DNA from: Istiophorus platypterus
Lineage: Eukaryota; Chordata; Actinopteri; Istiophoriformes; Istiophoridae
Length of the DNA stretch: 64,000 nt
Reading direction: 5' to 3'
Assembly: GCA_016859345.1 (NCBI GenBank)
Contig: CM029114.1
Coordinates: 9,223,501 to 9,287,500 of the forward strand
Positions within the stretch are counted from its first letter, which is position 1. Each line of letters begins with the position of its first letter. The position numbers and the translations under genes were made by a program. Shown piece by piece: positions 22,550 to 34,860 of this stretch. Under the pieces are notes generated by a model. The model had not been told where the DNA came from, made no database searches, and saw only the letters and a list, made by a program, of their open reading frames with translations.

Positions 22550-25500
22550 GTCAAACCATTTTTAAAACATCTCAGACTACTGCCATAGCATAACCCACTT
22601 TTTTGCTGTTGATCTGTATGTTCAGTATGATCTAAACACTCATAGATTTTCTACAAGTGTTTTCCCAAGGGATCACAAGAAAAATAGGAGGGCTTGCGAG
22701 ATGATTAACAGAATAGAAAAGCAGTAAAAACCTTTTTGCTGAACAACATTCTCTTTCTTGTTTAACTTTTTTTTTATCCAATCTTTGCTTCTGCCCTTGA
22801 ACCTGGATAATTTGACATCTTCAAACCCCCAGAATGTAGTGAAATCAATACACAACCTAAAACAATCTGAAAAGGAAAATTTACCTTTGGTTTACCACCT
22901 GGAGACACATGTAACTTAAGACGAGGGGTCATAAACAGCTTCATTTTTATAGGGTCAAAAATTTTGAAACTCCTGCTTCACAACATAGCTAAATAAAGTA
23001 TTTCTGCGTAGCCCTTTCGTCTCCTCATAACTTTGCAGCTCTGCTGGAAGTGGAGTTCTCAGCAATTTATTGGTGAGGCAAAGGAGCAATCTACACGCTG
23101 TGAAGCCCTCAAGCAGTGAGAATCTGATATTTTAAAAGACCTATAGATTTAACTTAAACCCAAAATCCCATGTCAGATCAGAAACCACACAAATAAGTCA
23201 TTTTTGCATTAGCCTTGTGAGTTGTTTTGAACGATAGTGATAAACAACCTGTTTTATGGTTTAGATATTACGATTCAAAGGTCACTGCCTGGACTGCACG
23301 GACAGGACAGTAGTTATTAAGCACAGTAAAACTTCAGGCATACAGTGTATGAAGAACCCAACTCCAGCAACCAACTCTATATTTGTACTTCATGTCCACG
23401 TGCTGTTAGACACTCCCATCATTTTGTCCAGCCCTTGTAGCTGTGCAATGGAAACACAGAGCAGGACCCCAAAGGACTGAAGCCAGATGAAGGAATTGAG
23501 GAATCAATCAAAGCACCGGTAGCAATGAGCTGAAGCTGAGATCTAGCCAATATTTTGGTTCTGCTTGACGTCGGAGAGTGATTTAGTGGCTTCAGAGTGC
23601 TAAGTGTCATGTTCCCACACTCTCCTAACCTTAATGAGATAGTGTGGAAAAGAAGTCACTATCTGGTTAGTATGTTTTCTTTTGCTTTTTTTCTTTTGTA
23701 GTATGTCTGCTTCATTTCTCTCTCACACCTCTTAGTGGGGGGGGGGGCTGTGAGATGATGAAGTTTCAGGGAAAGGTGGATGTGCCATCCATTACAGGAG
23801 GTGGAAAGGTGCAGATAAATCACCTTATCAGCCTTGCCTTCTCCCCACTGAGCTGAGGGAGCCGAGCAAGAGGGAAATCTATCAACCTCCACAAATGGGA
23901 CATGACTCAGAGATCACTGTGCCTCTGTACTAGGCTCTGTACATTCCTTGCGCTAGCTTTAAGATTGCATTATAACTCAGCCCAACTTCCATTCAAGCAC
24001 GGGTGGTGGACATCATCAAACCAGATGCAAAAACAGTCAGTGAAAAGGCCACAACCTCAGAAAAGTCTACTTAAGTCTGCGAGCACAGTGCATGAAAAAA
24101 CCTTGGCTCTACATTGGACGTACAAGGATTATCGTTGATGTTTACTAAGAAATGTGCAAATGTGAAAAGAATCCAAACAAGGATGCCCTCGATAGATTGA
24201 GTTAATAAAGGGCCGACAGGAAATAAGGCACAGAGAGAATCAGCAAAGGTCCACAGGTAAGTTCGGTGACGCCAGAGCTCATGGTCTGCATCTCATCTCC
24301 GAAGAAACCATGGGCCGGGAGGGTTCATCTCACCGCATTGTTTCAGTGAAGCAAAAACATTCAGCAATATTGTTTGGCACAATACTCAACCCTAGATAAA
24401 ATTTTACACTGGATTACACTGAATACAATGCCGAAGCCAAAAATCTTAAGAAATCTTGCTTTCTACAAAAATCCGCACATGGCAACTACAGTATGATTAA
24501 GGTAATGAAAAATGATTGTGAGTACGGGAAATAAATTTTAGTTGTGGTAACAGTGGCTAAGGTGAAGAAAAGGTCCTGGTTTTATTTTAAAAAAAGAAAA
24601 AAGGAGTGAATGTTATGGTAATTGCAGCCTTATTATGTGATAGGCTCTGATCTCCTGAGTGAAACTCAGATGTGCCACTAACCCGTCCACATTCATCTCA
24701 CGCTCCAATCTCTTTTTCTTCCGCATCCCTGAACATACAGTTTCTGTGAAGTGTATAAATATCCAGTATGGACATAATTCATAGGGATACCGGGCTGAAT
24801 GTCCAGTATACCCATGTGTCATGTTTTGGAAAACCTTGTGTCTGGATACACAAATTGAATCCTGCACAGGAACAAAAGAATATTGTCCATTGCAATGAAA
24901 ACTACTATAAATAGAAATAATTACAGAATGCACATATATAGACTAGCTATACATGCAAAAATACGGACCAGAAAGAGAATCAAAAATACTGTTTCTGAAA
25001 ATCTGAACATTAAGGAGCTCAATTAATTAAGTGAGATGGCCCATTTCATTGCTGCTTCCCAGCTCACATAGCTCTTATATTACCTTCTTGATTTCCTCCT
25101 TTTTTTCATGTATGTACATGTTACCGCTGTCCAAACATAACGTTTTTTTTTCCTGCCGCTCTGATTTTTTTTCAGTGTTGGGACTTTTTGGCAGAACAGA
25201 GAAATAAAACAGTAGTTGGCTGCAACACACCGATCCTGCATCTACACTAGAGCCAAAATCAGAGGCAGAAACAGGATGTGCAACATCATCATTTATTTGA
25301 AAAACGTTTTCACTCACACTTTATCACAACTTCCTTTTGCTCAGCCGCATGAAAAACTGCTTTAGATTTGTAGGCGTTGTGTTTTTTTTTTTGCTTCCTT
25401 TTTTTAAAATACCTTTTTTTTTTTTTTTTTTAAACAGCATGTGTTTAAACATGTATAATAAAATAGATCACTGCCATCTGCCCGGTCCATCATACACTCA

Positions 25501-25570
25501 TCTTACTTTCCCATGATCCCCTGCATCTCAGCATACGCATCCACAATTACCGTTCAGTGTACACCTATGG
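22550..25570. other. Non-coding, no recognisable gene
   Basis: A+T-rich DNA with poly-T and poly-A runs (25,381-25,430 is strongly T-rich). A strong isolated donor-like sequence (CACAG/gtaagttcgg, 24,256) has no open exon in front of it. Confidence 0.4.
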
Positions 25571-25583
25571 CTCCCCATACGAG

Positions 25584-25596
25584 GTTGCTAAGCAAC
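25584..25596. promoter_or_regulatory. RFX X-box-like palindrome (GTTGCTAAGCAAC)
   Basis: A perfect 13-bp palindrome that closely fits the RFX X-box consensus. It lies in a segment (25,500-25,720) with more CpG than its flanks. Function is inferred from the motif alone. Confidence 0.35.
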
Positions 25597-25729
25597 AATA
25601 ATGACAGTGACCTTTTAGAAATCAGTAGGGTATGTCCCACTAGTCGAAGGGACTACAGCGTACGCTGCAGCACACTTGTGGGGCCTCGGTGTTTACCTCG
25701 GCTCATAAACGGAATAGGCTAAAAGAATA

Positions 25730-27480
25730 AACCACACATGAACAAAACGCACCTTCATACAACATCATGCGATGGCACAAAGCACATTTCTGCCCTTGAG
25801 GAAACCAAAGGAGTTAGCATATCCCTGCTAGCTCTGAATGTAGAGCTTTGTCACCACCCCCCCCTCAATGTAAAAGCAGTCTATTGGTATTCAGCTGCAC
25901 AGGTATCTAAGAAAGCATAGCCTTTTAAACATCTTAACCGCTGTTTGTTCTGTCTCTAGAGGGCATGTGCAGTACACTGGGGTTTTGGGAATAGACAAGG
26001 AGAATTGCAAATTTGTTTTGCCAGCTACGCGCGCTATGTAATTTCATGCCTGATGCATTGTAGCCAAGTGTGTTAGATTTTTTTTTTACATAAACATGCA
26101 CAAAGGTGGGATGTTTTGTTTAATTCTTAGAAGATTTGGGATGTTTAGTTATGATTAATGACTTCTCCGCGGGAGAAACATTATGCAGACAGGAGATCTG
26201 ATGTACCATTGTTTTGTTGTTGCTGCTGTTGTTTTTTTTTCCCTCTGAACAGCTACAGAGCATCAAGAACACATGTAACAGGCTTTTATATTTCGATTTG
26301 GACTGACATTAAGCAGCGCATGTAAAAGATGGTCATGATTTTGATGCCGCCGTGAAACGACAGAAAAATATAGGATATAAGCCACGCGGGTCTGAATCAT
26401 CACATCATTACGTGCGTCCAGATTAACTGTCAATACTGCAGCTGTTAGCATTTTACAGTACAAGTTTCTGATGCCTCACTCAAGTTCAGCACAACAGGGA
26501 TTGGCCTAAATGAGACGGAGGAAGATTCCCCAGGCGGGAAGTGTAAGAGAACAGGAATCCTTCTCGGTGTCTGTCTCTTAAGTCCTGGGCATGCATCTGA
26601 ATGACAAACCTGTGTGTCTGTCCCCCTTTTAAAAAATCCTTTACAAGTGGTGAGACACCAGGGCCTGGGCTGTGGAGGCTGTATATTTCTATTCATAATT
26701 GATGACCCGGACCCAGACAGACAGCACACTACACATGTAATATGGATTCATTCTTGGTTTCAGACGCATGCCCTCGTCTGGACTTGAGTCTGAGCCATCA
26801 TTGTGTGTGGAGAGGGAAAGGTGTATGCCTGTGTGAGAGAGTGTTTATCTGTATGAGCCACTGTGTACATGCGTCTGTGTGTGGTATGTTTGTTGCAGCC
26901 AAAAAATGCAATGGACAAACTTTGTGTTTTCTAGCTGCAGTTTAGCTAATGTCTTGACCGCTAGTTGCTGGTTTTTAAAGTTATTTATTAATATCAAAAG
27001 CAAGTTGAAATATTACTTTGATTTCCTACAAGTTGTTTTTTGTTTCACTCTTTTTAGTTCCTGTGTAACTACGCACCTTCACAATAAATAGAAGCACAGC
27101 GGGTTGGCTGCTACCTTTGTGGATTCCTGGGGACTAATTGATCAGGTATCCAAGTCCTGGGGCGTTTGTTTGGTCTCACCTTACTGCTTCCCCTGCTTTT
27201 TCAGTCAAGGTTCACTCGAGAACATCTTGTTTTTTCAAATCCCGGGTGATTTGTTTGACCTTGCATGTTATTTGATCCCACTAATCTGTGAGGCTTACCG
27301 TATACAAAATTTCCATGGTGCTAAATTCATGAGGGAGATGAGGATACATGTTGGGTGTATAGTCTTTTCAGCATAATGGGTCAGGCTAATTTCCAGTTGT
27401 TGATAACCCACTACGATCATGTGTGCAGCTTTTTTTGAAATCAAAAATAACTTTAAATATAGAGGCAAAAGTGTGGAATA
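25730..27480. other. Non-coding; two weak exon-like islands
   Basis: Near 26,763-26,819 (+) a 57-bp segment lies between a good acceptor ('cattcttggtttcag') and a mediocre donor (AAAG/gtgtat). At about 27,219 a strong acceptor ('gcttcccctgctttttcag') is followed by an open frame to 27,376 with no convincing donor. Neither peptide is recognisable, and I treat both as chance. Confidence 0.3.
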
Positions 27481-27487
27481 TGCAGAC

Positions 27488-27551
27488 TAAAGCGTAAAAT
27501 GTTTTGAATATTTGAGCTGCAACTCAAATACTCAAAACATGTTACACTTTA
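27488..27551. other. Long hairpin, possible MITE or pre-miRNA-like
   Basis: Arm 1 (27,488-27,516) pairs with arm 2 (27,523-27,551) with about three mismatches in 29 positions around a 6-nt loop CTGCAA. The inner 18 bp (ATGTTTTGAATATTTGAG against its complement) have one mismatch. The size resembles a short pre-miRNA, but the loop is small, and a tiny inverted-repeat transposon remnant is equally possible. The right arm is shared with a second hairpin. Confidence 0.55.
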
Positions 27552-27562
27552 CCAAGTGTAAC
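27541..27562. other. Second hairpin overlapping the first
   Basis: GTTACACTT (27,541-27,549) and AAGTGTAAC (27,554-27,562) are perfectly complementary around a 4-nt loop TACC. The left arm of this hairpin is part of the right arm of the 27,488-27,551 hairpin, so the two structures exclude each other. Confidence 0.6.
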
Positions 27563-27569
27563 ATGCAAC

Positions 27570-29550
27570 TCAGACTAAACAGGTGGTCGAAAAGGGAAGA
27601 AAAAGGGGAATCCCTTCACTAATATCAAGTCCCAGCAGAAACAAACCCTAGAGCCAAACACCGCGGCTTGATTTTTGACAGTCAGCATGGTTTTGCTTTG
27701 CAAGGGTGATGTACAGTAGCATCACTCTTGCATTGACCAATGTGGAAAAATTACCACGCAGTCATAGAAACACTTAGGCAGTTTAAACCTTAATATATAC
27801 GTTCTAGTTAGAGACAATCAGGCAAATTGTTCACACATTGATAAGTGAGAGCAAATAGAGGTTACGGTGTTAAAACATGCTAGATCCCCACAGACTTCCA
27901 ATTACAGTAAACTCAGTATGGCCTGTTATTAACCTAGCTAACTACCCAGCAAAGCTTTTGTGTTGTTAATTGCATGAAAATGTTCAGTTAATATAAAGAA
28001 ATGGAAATTAAAAAAATAGAAAGAAATAAAATTTTCATAAAATATGAAAACCAAGGAAATTGCACAGAACATGTCCCATAACCGCAAAATTATTGGGGTT
28101 TCAAATTTTCATAGTCATTGTCAATTTAGCCATATAGACACATTCGTCCTTGTAATTTTTTAACTAGTTTATAGTACTAGGTTCTTTCACTCTGTTTCAG
28201 GAAAAGAGAAGTGTAGGTCCTACACTAGTTTATATCCCTCAGAAAAACCCTGTAAATGACATTATAGACACACTGTGTGTTCATGTATCTCCATTCTCTT
28301 TGATTTTCACCCGAATTTGTCAAGCTTAAGATAAATCCCTGTTCTGGATCCCTGCTGCTTTTGCTGTCTGTCTCACAGCTGAGCAACTACTGTATTTCAG
28401 ATTTAAAACTAACGATTTTTTAGAAATACAATTTATCATATGAGCACGGAAACACGATCATAAATACATCTCGTAATAATATAGGAGCAGGTACTACTCT
28501 TACGATGAAATATATAGTGGCTAGGTATGAATTAATACTTGGGTGACACTTTCCACAACAACGGAAGGAGGGACACACGTGTGATTTCAGGACTGTTCAT
28601 CATAGTAACATGCATAACACTACAGACCCAAAAGCAAGATGCACATCTGACAAAATTAACAACATTTCATTTTCAGTATTATGTTTTGGGGTTGGGGGGG
28701 GGGATGTGCATCTTGGGTTGAACTTTATATGAGACTGTTAAGTGTTGAGATAAATCAGCAGCAAGGATAAAATAGAAATGTCAAAAAACTCCATGCCAGA
28801 TTAAAGATATGCTCTTTGATTTTGTGATAGTGCCAGACAGTTGCCCCAAATTTCTTTCCAGCTCAGTGCTGAAGTGTTGATACTCAGCTGTGAAACCATG
28901 CTGACGCTGAAACTTCCATCACTGAGCTGTGAGGAGATTTTGGGATTCATGTGTGTTGTTGGACACCTTAACAGAATGAGAACTTTTTTTTTGGATCATT
29001 TTTGGTTAGTTTAATCACTCAATTTTTGTCCAGTAGTTGAATAATGAGCCATTTCCTCTAGTCAGCGCAAGTGTGTCGCTCCACCTCGTATCATGATTGA
29101 TTCGGTGGTTTAATGGACTTGTGCAGTTGTCCCTGAGTCTCACTCTTGCCTCTTGTCTCAGCTGAAGTTCACAGAGGCCAGAGTTCATACCCCACGTTCC
29201 CATAGCAACATATGACATGTCACCCTCAAACAGAAACTCCCTCTCAATCCTCCGTAATGGATTTGGCCTTTGAACTCTGTCCCCCACTGCCTCTCAAACT
29301 GACACATAGCCAAGTGTGAAGCCCTGCTGGCTGTAGCTTGCAGCCATGTCCACCACATTACAGTCCACGTCCCTGCCACAACAGGGTTAATGATCAGCTC
29401 TGCAGTGACATATGTCATCCAAGCAAACAGGCCCACTTGTAAAGGTTAACTAATACCGTCGCTGAAAATAAATAAATAAATAAATTTAAATCCCAACAAT
29501 GACACAAAGTTCTTTCATAGCTGTCATGGATTCGGTTGAATCATAGGCTT
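27570..29550. other. Non-coding, no recognisable gene
   Basis: A strong acceptor at about 28,199 ('ttctttcactctgtttcag') is followed by an open frame to about 28,328 with only a weak donor. I do not call it an exon. The remainder is A+T-rich without repeats I recognise. Confidence 0.35.
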
Positions 29551-29559
29551 TACCAGCAG

Positions 29560-30180
29560 AGCCTGACTCACTCCGACCTCACACTGGTCCCCTGTCATCT
29601 TTATGCAGCTTCACCTTGCCGTAGCCAATCCCCTTCTCCGACCAGCCTCGCCCGCTGCATTATTTATGTGCACTAATCAGGACCTCAGCTCTGGTGTGCT
29701 AGCCACCCTACCGGTAACATCACTTCCCTGACCCGACCCTGCCAGTTTCCCCACAGCATTAATGCGTGTTTACGCTAACGCCTGCTCATTAGGCCTAACT
29801 ATGCTAGGCCAGGGCCTGCTGCCTGCAATGGAGCTGGGGGCCTTTTTAACATGCTCTAACCAGCCCAGCCATCCCCCTAATGGGATACCGAGAACAGCTA
29901 CATGCTAATCTCAAACAACAGGAAAAAAGCAACCTCGGTAGCTGGTATATATAGAGGTAGTTTACTGGGAGACATGGCCTGCGAAGACCTGCGATCAGGC
30001 TCCATTATTGTTGTAATTAGCGTGCCTCCGTGGAGCCCGGGCTCCCAGGCAGCGTGCCTCGACCTCCCTGCCTCTCAGTCTGTTTACAGCCAGCCAAGGC
30101 AACAGGGAAAGGGCAGGGGGCTGGCCACACAGCTCGATACCTCTGTTCAGCTCCAGCAGCAACACAGCTGTTTGTTCATT
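29560..30180. promoter_or_regulatory. GC-richer island, possible conserved enhancer
   Basis: The composition shifts to GC-rich and mixed, without low complexity and without a credible exon. A SOX-type ATTGTT (30,007-30,012) lies one base from a homeodomain TAATTA (30,014-30,019). This close pair, with other TAAT motifs in the block, is typical of developmental enhancers. Conservation cannot be judged from one sequence. Confidence 0.3.
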
Positions 30181-30284
30181 TGAAGCGTGAACACAGGAGG
30201 GTTTTCATTTCTCCACTGTCCTAAGCTATTCAAATGTTTATTCTACCTGTGGTATAGGCAGAATAAATGCCCAAGGAGGTGCAC

Positions 30285-30337
30285 GGGGTTGGGGGTGGGG
30301 GTGGAGTGGGGATGGGGATGGGGGTGGGGGTGGGGGG
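30285..30337 (+). repeat. G-rich minisatellite, G-quadruplex-forming
   Basis: Eight runs of four or more G within 53 bp, built from GGGGT, GGGGGT and GGGGAT units. It satisfies the standard G-quadruplex pattern (four G-runs with loops of up to 7 nt) several times over. Confidence 0.9.
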
Positions 30338-30589
30338 TATCGTGTTTGTGTTTTTTATCAGTTATGCTGAGAGACTACAGCAATCAGCCACGCTGCATCA
30401 ATCAATGTGAGGATCAAGCCTGTAAAAACTAAACATTTTTACCACCCAGTATCATTTTGTGATTGCGTTTCTGCTGCCAGTGATAAGTCTGAAAGAGGAA
30501 GCTTAGACCCAACATTCACATTCAGCTTCAACCTTTCAGCAACTGACTGTGCCCCTCGCATTTATCCCAACCCTTTGGTCCCCGATCAT

Positions 30590-31390
30590 TAAGAGGCCAC
30601 CCCCCGGTGCAACACCCATCCCCTGATCACCAATTAGCACGGCCGGTCCCTATCCCCCTGCGCGGATGCAGGGGTGGAGGCGTGGAGAGGCAAAAAGGTA
30701 GAGAGGCGCTGGGGCAGTGTGAGGTGGAGGTCCCATGAAGGACACTGCTCCCTGGGTGGCTGAGTGATGAGCATGGGAGCGTGAAGGGCTGAGGCAGGTC
30801 TTTCCCACAGACCATCAGTCCTTCAGTCAGCCAGTCAGTGTTGCAATGCTGAGGCACAAAGTGTAACCAGACAGCTTCTTACACACGAATTCAACCCCTT
30901 TTGATTCTTTTTCATCCTTTTACAGTCATGTTGTTCTAACTGAGGCATTGTGTTTTTCTTTAATATGAATGTCTGTCCTAATTCCTCCTTCCTTTTATTT
31001 AGGTTGTTTTTTTTTTTTTAATAATTTTTTTTCTGTCTCAATTTGAGCTCAGCTGCTGTGATGTAATTTTGATTAAGATAAAACATTGTTCTCTGGGTGG
31101 GCATTGAGAGGGATCGGCCTTGCCTTTCAGTGGCCCTCCCCAGTGTTTCTCCTTGTTGTCTCACTTCATCCCCTCTCTTATTGCATCTGATAAGAGACCC
31201 CGTGTTGCAGTGTGGTAATGAAGCCTGTGTTAGAAGAGCAGCACCGCCGGGCATTCAGGCCTCGCACACCTCGGAGAGGCAGAGAGGCGCGTGCATATCG
31301 ATCTTATATTGTTTCCTTGAACCTGACTGCCTCAGCGTGCTTTGTGCTCTCGCTGCACTGCAACTCAGTTCACTGTTGTCTAATGTGCTA
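30590..31390. other. GC-moderate non-coding block
   Basis: Mixed sequence with more CpG than average (30,600-30,680 and 31,240-31,300) and no exon-like island. Poly-T occupies about 31,005-31,032. It may be part of the same regulatory neighbourhood as 29,560-30,180. Confidence 0.25.
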
Positions 31391-31403
31391 TCATGAAGTA
31401 TAG

Positions 31404-31461
31404 CGTGTGTGTGTGTGTGTGTGTTTGTGTGTGTGTTGGTGTGTGTGTGTGTGTGTGTGTG
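31404..31461. repeat. (GT)n microsatellite
   Basis: GT units with TT and TGGT interruptions. Confidence 0.95.
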
Positions 31462-32018
31462 GCATCCCACATATATCTCTTCTCACATATATATTCTTTT
31501 GTATTTATCTGTACAGTAATACACAAAAAGAAATGCTCTTTTAATTCCCATAACTATTCTAGGTCATGTATTAATTTCATGTGTAACAGTAATAATGATT
31601 TTAAAATAATCTGTTATTATGATATTTATAAACAAGGAATATGTTTAAATTTTGATTACGATTTAGAATATAATTTGTTAATGTCTCTGCACAAACAGCA
31701 TTGAAGCAGAAGCATACATAATTTTACACAAATCATAACTATGCAGAGAAGTTTTCACCAAGCCCAATAAATAAAGTATAATGTTAAATATTTGACAGAA
31801 TACTAATAATTGCAATATGCATTCATTAGCAACTACAGACATCCTTATAAATAAATGAATGGGAGGTCCAGTAGTATCATGCCAGAGCTCCTCATATAAA
31901 TCTAATCTTATTCTAGATGCAGCCTGTTTACATGAGGCCTAATCTGTTCATTCATACAGGCTGTGTGTGTTTTTGTGTGTCTTTTGCATGAGAATGTAAG
32001 ACAGATCTAAAGGGCTAA

Positions 32019-32033
32019 AGCGCCATCTGGTGG
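32019..32033 (-). promoter_or_regulatory. CTCF-like motif
   Basis: AGCGCCATCTGGTGG is the reverse complement of CCACCAGATGGCGCT, a close match to the CTCF core consensus. The consensus orientation is on the - strand. CTCF sites anchor chromatin loops, and their orientation matters for looping. Binding is not shown here. Confidence 0.45.
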
Positions 32034-32345
32034 AGATGCAACATGGTGGTTTTTCATTGAAATATGCACCCATCACCGAGTTAAAATGTAACTTGCAGGG
32101 ATGAAGTATAAAACTTGAAAATCACTCTGAAAACTCTTAAAACTTTAGGGGCTTAAAGGATTTGTATAGCAGGTTTTTTCAGACGTGTTCAGTTGCATTG
32201 TAAGGGAAAGCTGAAGAATTGCTAATCCCTTGGAAAACTGCCTTTTGGGTGATTTTAGATCAGAGATTGGGGCATTGTTTTTTGTTTTTTAATCATCATT
32301 TAACATATATGTATATATATATATATATATAAACTGATTTTGTAG

Positions 32346-32385
32346 TGGTTCGATGGAGTGGCTCTTAGATACTACGTCAGAATAG
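32346..32385 (+). CDS. Candidate short coding exon, low confidence
   Basis: Forty bases lie between 'gattttgtag' and a good donor (AATAG/gtaagaaa). Only the first frame is open, giving WFDGVALRYYVRI and one trailing G. Entry phase 0 fits the exit of 21,124-21,251, and exit phase 1 fits the AG-leading start of 43,921-44,087. The acceptor is preceded by a TA repeat rather than a real polypyrimidine tract, so this may be a coincidence. Confidence 0.2.
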
Positions 32386-32399
32386 GTAAGAAAATTTGG

Positions 32400-33405
32400 A
32401 AATGTTAAAAAACATAGCTGATGTTTGGCTCTAAAATGCTGAGAGAAAGAATACAGTACCCTCTTCTAGAGGTTTAGTTTTTTCTTTCTCTATAGCAAAC
32501 ATTCATTTCTGTGTACCCATGACATACACTGAATATGCTTTTGGTTTAAATTTTAATTAATTGTAGATTACATTGTCTTGTAGTAAGTGCAAAGCAAATT
32601 TGTCATGTTTTGGCATCACGACAAGCTCTGAAGGTCTTTTTTGGGGGCAAAATATCCAGTGGAGCTCGTCCATGCTTTTTAATGCAGTTCTCTGTACACA
32701 AAAGACTTATTTGGCGTTATGCATGTAGAAAGGGCTCACTGCTCTGTCCTCTCTAATTGGCGTTGTCAGGCGTGCCTTCGCTGGCTTGTTTCACAGTCTG
32801 ATCGGATAACCCAGTCCACATGAAGAGGGGAGTGAAAGACAGCCTGAATAAAGTAAAAAAAAAAAAAAAAAAAGTAAAAAAAAAACAAAAAGAAGAAGGC
32901 AGAATGAAAAGAGACACAGGTTGTTAAGAGGTGGTGAGCTGCTTAAAAATGATCAACTGCCAAGAAGACGACAGGCTGCGCTCTCTTTTATACATAAATT
33001 GGTATTTCGGCAAACAATCGCTGATCAGAGGTGTGTGTAAGCAGGTAGAGGAGGAGGGACTCTAATGCAACATGACAAAAGTGCTACTTTGATATCGCCG
33101 ATACCGTTACCCTCGTTAGAAGGTAAATGCCACTGATAAGATAGAATGGGAAAATAGACATGGAAGGCCTGCTTTTAAGTGCAGGGAGGAGCATGATGTT
33201 TAGGTGAAGAGAAGAATGCAAAAAAAAAAAAAAAGCCAGTTGATGTTATTCTCTTTTATTCTGTCGCTCTCACTAACTCGTCAGTCTCTCTCCGTCCAAT
33301 TTACTCATTTAATACAGCCTGTTTTCATTTTTTAAAAACATTTTTCATGCATCTCCCGTTTAATTGTGTGTATTTGTGCATGTGTTCTGATCTTGCATGC
33401 ATTTT
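32400..33405. other. Non-coding, no recognisable gene
   Basis: A+T-rich DNA with poly-A runs (about 32,856-32,886 and 33,219-33,234). No exon-like island. Confidence 0.4.
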
Positions 33406-33409
33406 CCAT

Positions 33410-33411
<2 letters not shown>

Positions 33412-33449
<38 letters not shown>

Positions 33450-33534
33450 AAAAAGATCTGTGCATGTACAATTTGTGTGCCTGTACATGCGTGTGTGTGT
33501 GTGGGTGTAGGTTTGTGTGTGTGTCTGTGTGTGT
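33412..33534. repeat. Two adjacent (GT)n microsatellites
   Basis: A near-perfect GT block at 33,412-33,448 and a degenerate GT-rich block at 33,489-33,534, separated by 40 bp. Confidence 0.93.
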
Positions 33535-34429
33535 GAAGGTGGTTTTGTATGAGCCTGTGGTGCGCGTGTGTGACAGTAATACCTGTGTTACAGTCGATAG
33601 TAAGTAACTTCAGAAGTCAAGTGTATCATGTTGCCGGGATCTTCTTTGTGGTGACAACAGTGATTAATAATGGAAAGCAGATGTTGGCATCTTGATCTGA
33701 AATTTTCATGAAACTTCGCTAACGTGATTAAAGTGTATGTCTTCCTCAGTCACTCCGAGTCTTTTAACTCTGCTCTCGGGGGAGTGGCAACAAATCATGG
33801 TTGAGACAACATGTCAAATCATAGAGAATCTTCTGCATGTTAGAAACAAACTCCTTTTTTCCTGTCTAACATTTGAACTCCTTCTCTTTTCACTGAAGCA
33901 CCCGTAGATGGACAAAGTTTGATTTTTATACAGCATTTTACACTTTTATAAAATTTAACTTTTATATTGTTGTTTTTTGGTTGGTTTTAGCTATTTGCAC
34001 AATTTCAGCAGTCTATGCCAAGTGAATATAATTTCTGTTACTTTTTGGGCGTATTTTTGTCAGTTAAATTAGCTACAATACAAAAATGGAAATAATGTGT
34101 AAACAGATGAACATTATATCTGAATAAATGCTTATCTACGTTTTATTTATATTTGGTTGTACGGCAATATGCCAAAAATAATAGACAAATTAGTATTTAC
34201 AGTTAGTCCCAATATACTGAAATCTCAGTTGTGCATCTAAAACTAAGATCAAACAAAGAACTTTATCAAATCAGTTTAGTACTAAGTTGAGATAAATTAG
34301 CTTGACTTCCAGCATACCAAGTGTCTTTTCCTGTGGAAAGTGATCTATATTTCAGAAGAATTTAATGACATTTCTATTTTCTCCTCTTGGACACACTTCA
34401 GGATTCATCTTTATATTTTTTGTAAGGGT

Positions 34430-34860
34430 GTATAAATGCATTTGCAGCCTCTGCTCAGCAAAGTTTATTTATATCTTAGGATGCGTTTAAAAGCCCGGGC
34501 TGCTGTCACAAGGAGATGGCTTTGCTCACTTTGGATTGTGAGGTGCAAATGTATGAAAAAAGGCTCTCGAGCGGAGATTCAGCGCAAAGTAGCCGGGAGT
34601 GTTGTGGCAGCAGAAATATCAGATCACTTAAATGCGTTCTCAAACATTTCTTGAAGAGGCACCAAGATCATCTTTTATCTCTCTGTTTTCTCTCCATCTC
34701 TTCCCCCCTTTTATCCCTGTCTCCCAATTTCCTCTCCCTCTCTCTCCTCCGCCCCTAAAATTACGACGCCTCATCTACAGTGCATCTGTGCAGCTGAGCG
34801 CATTTTCCCTCTCTACTCCACTGAGAGCCCAGTAGATGAATAACACCAGTGTGACAAGAT
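34430..34860. promoter_or_regulatory. Possible conserved non-coding element
   Basis: An island of mixed composition between A+T-rich flanks, with CpGs retained at several sites (34,495-34,600) and no credible exon. A pyrimidine-rich segment occupies 34,675-34,757. The call rests on composition only. Confidence 0.2.

Noticed and set aside
27219..27376. Strong acceptor followed by a roughly 50-codon open frame
   Set aside because: No convincing donor before the stop, no family match, and an A+T-rich context.
28200..28328. Good acceptor and 42-codon frame
   Set aside because: Only a weak donor is available inside it and the peptide is unrecognisable.
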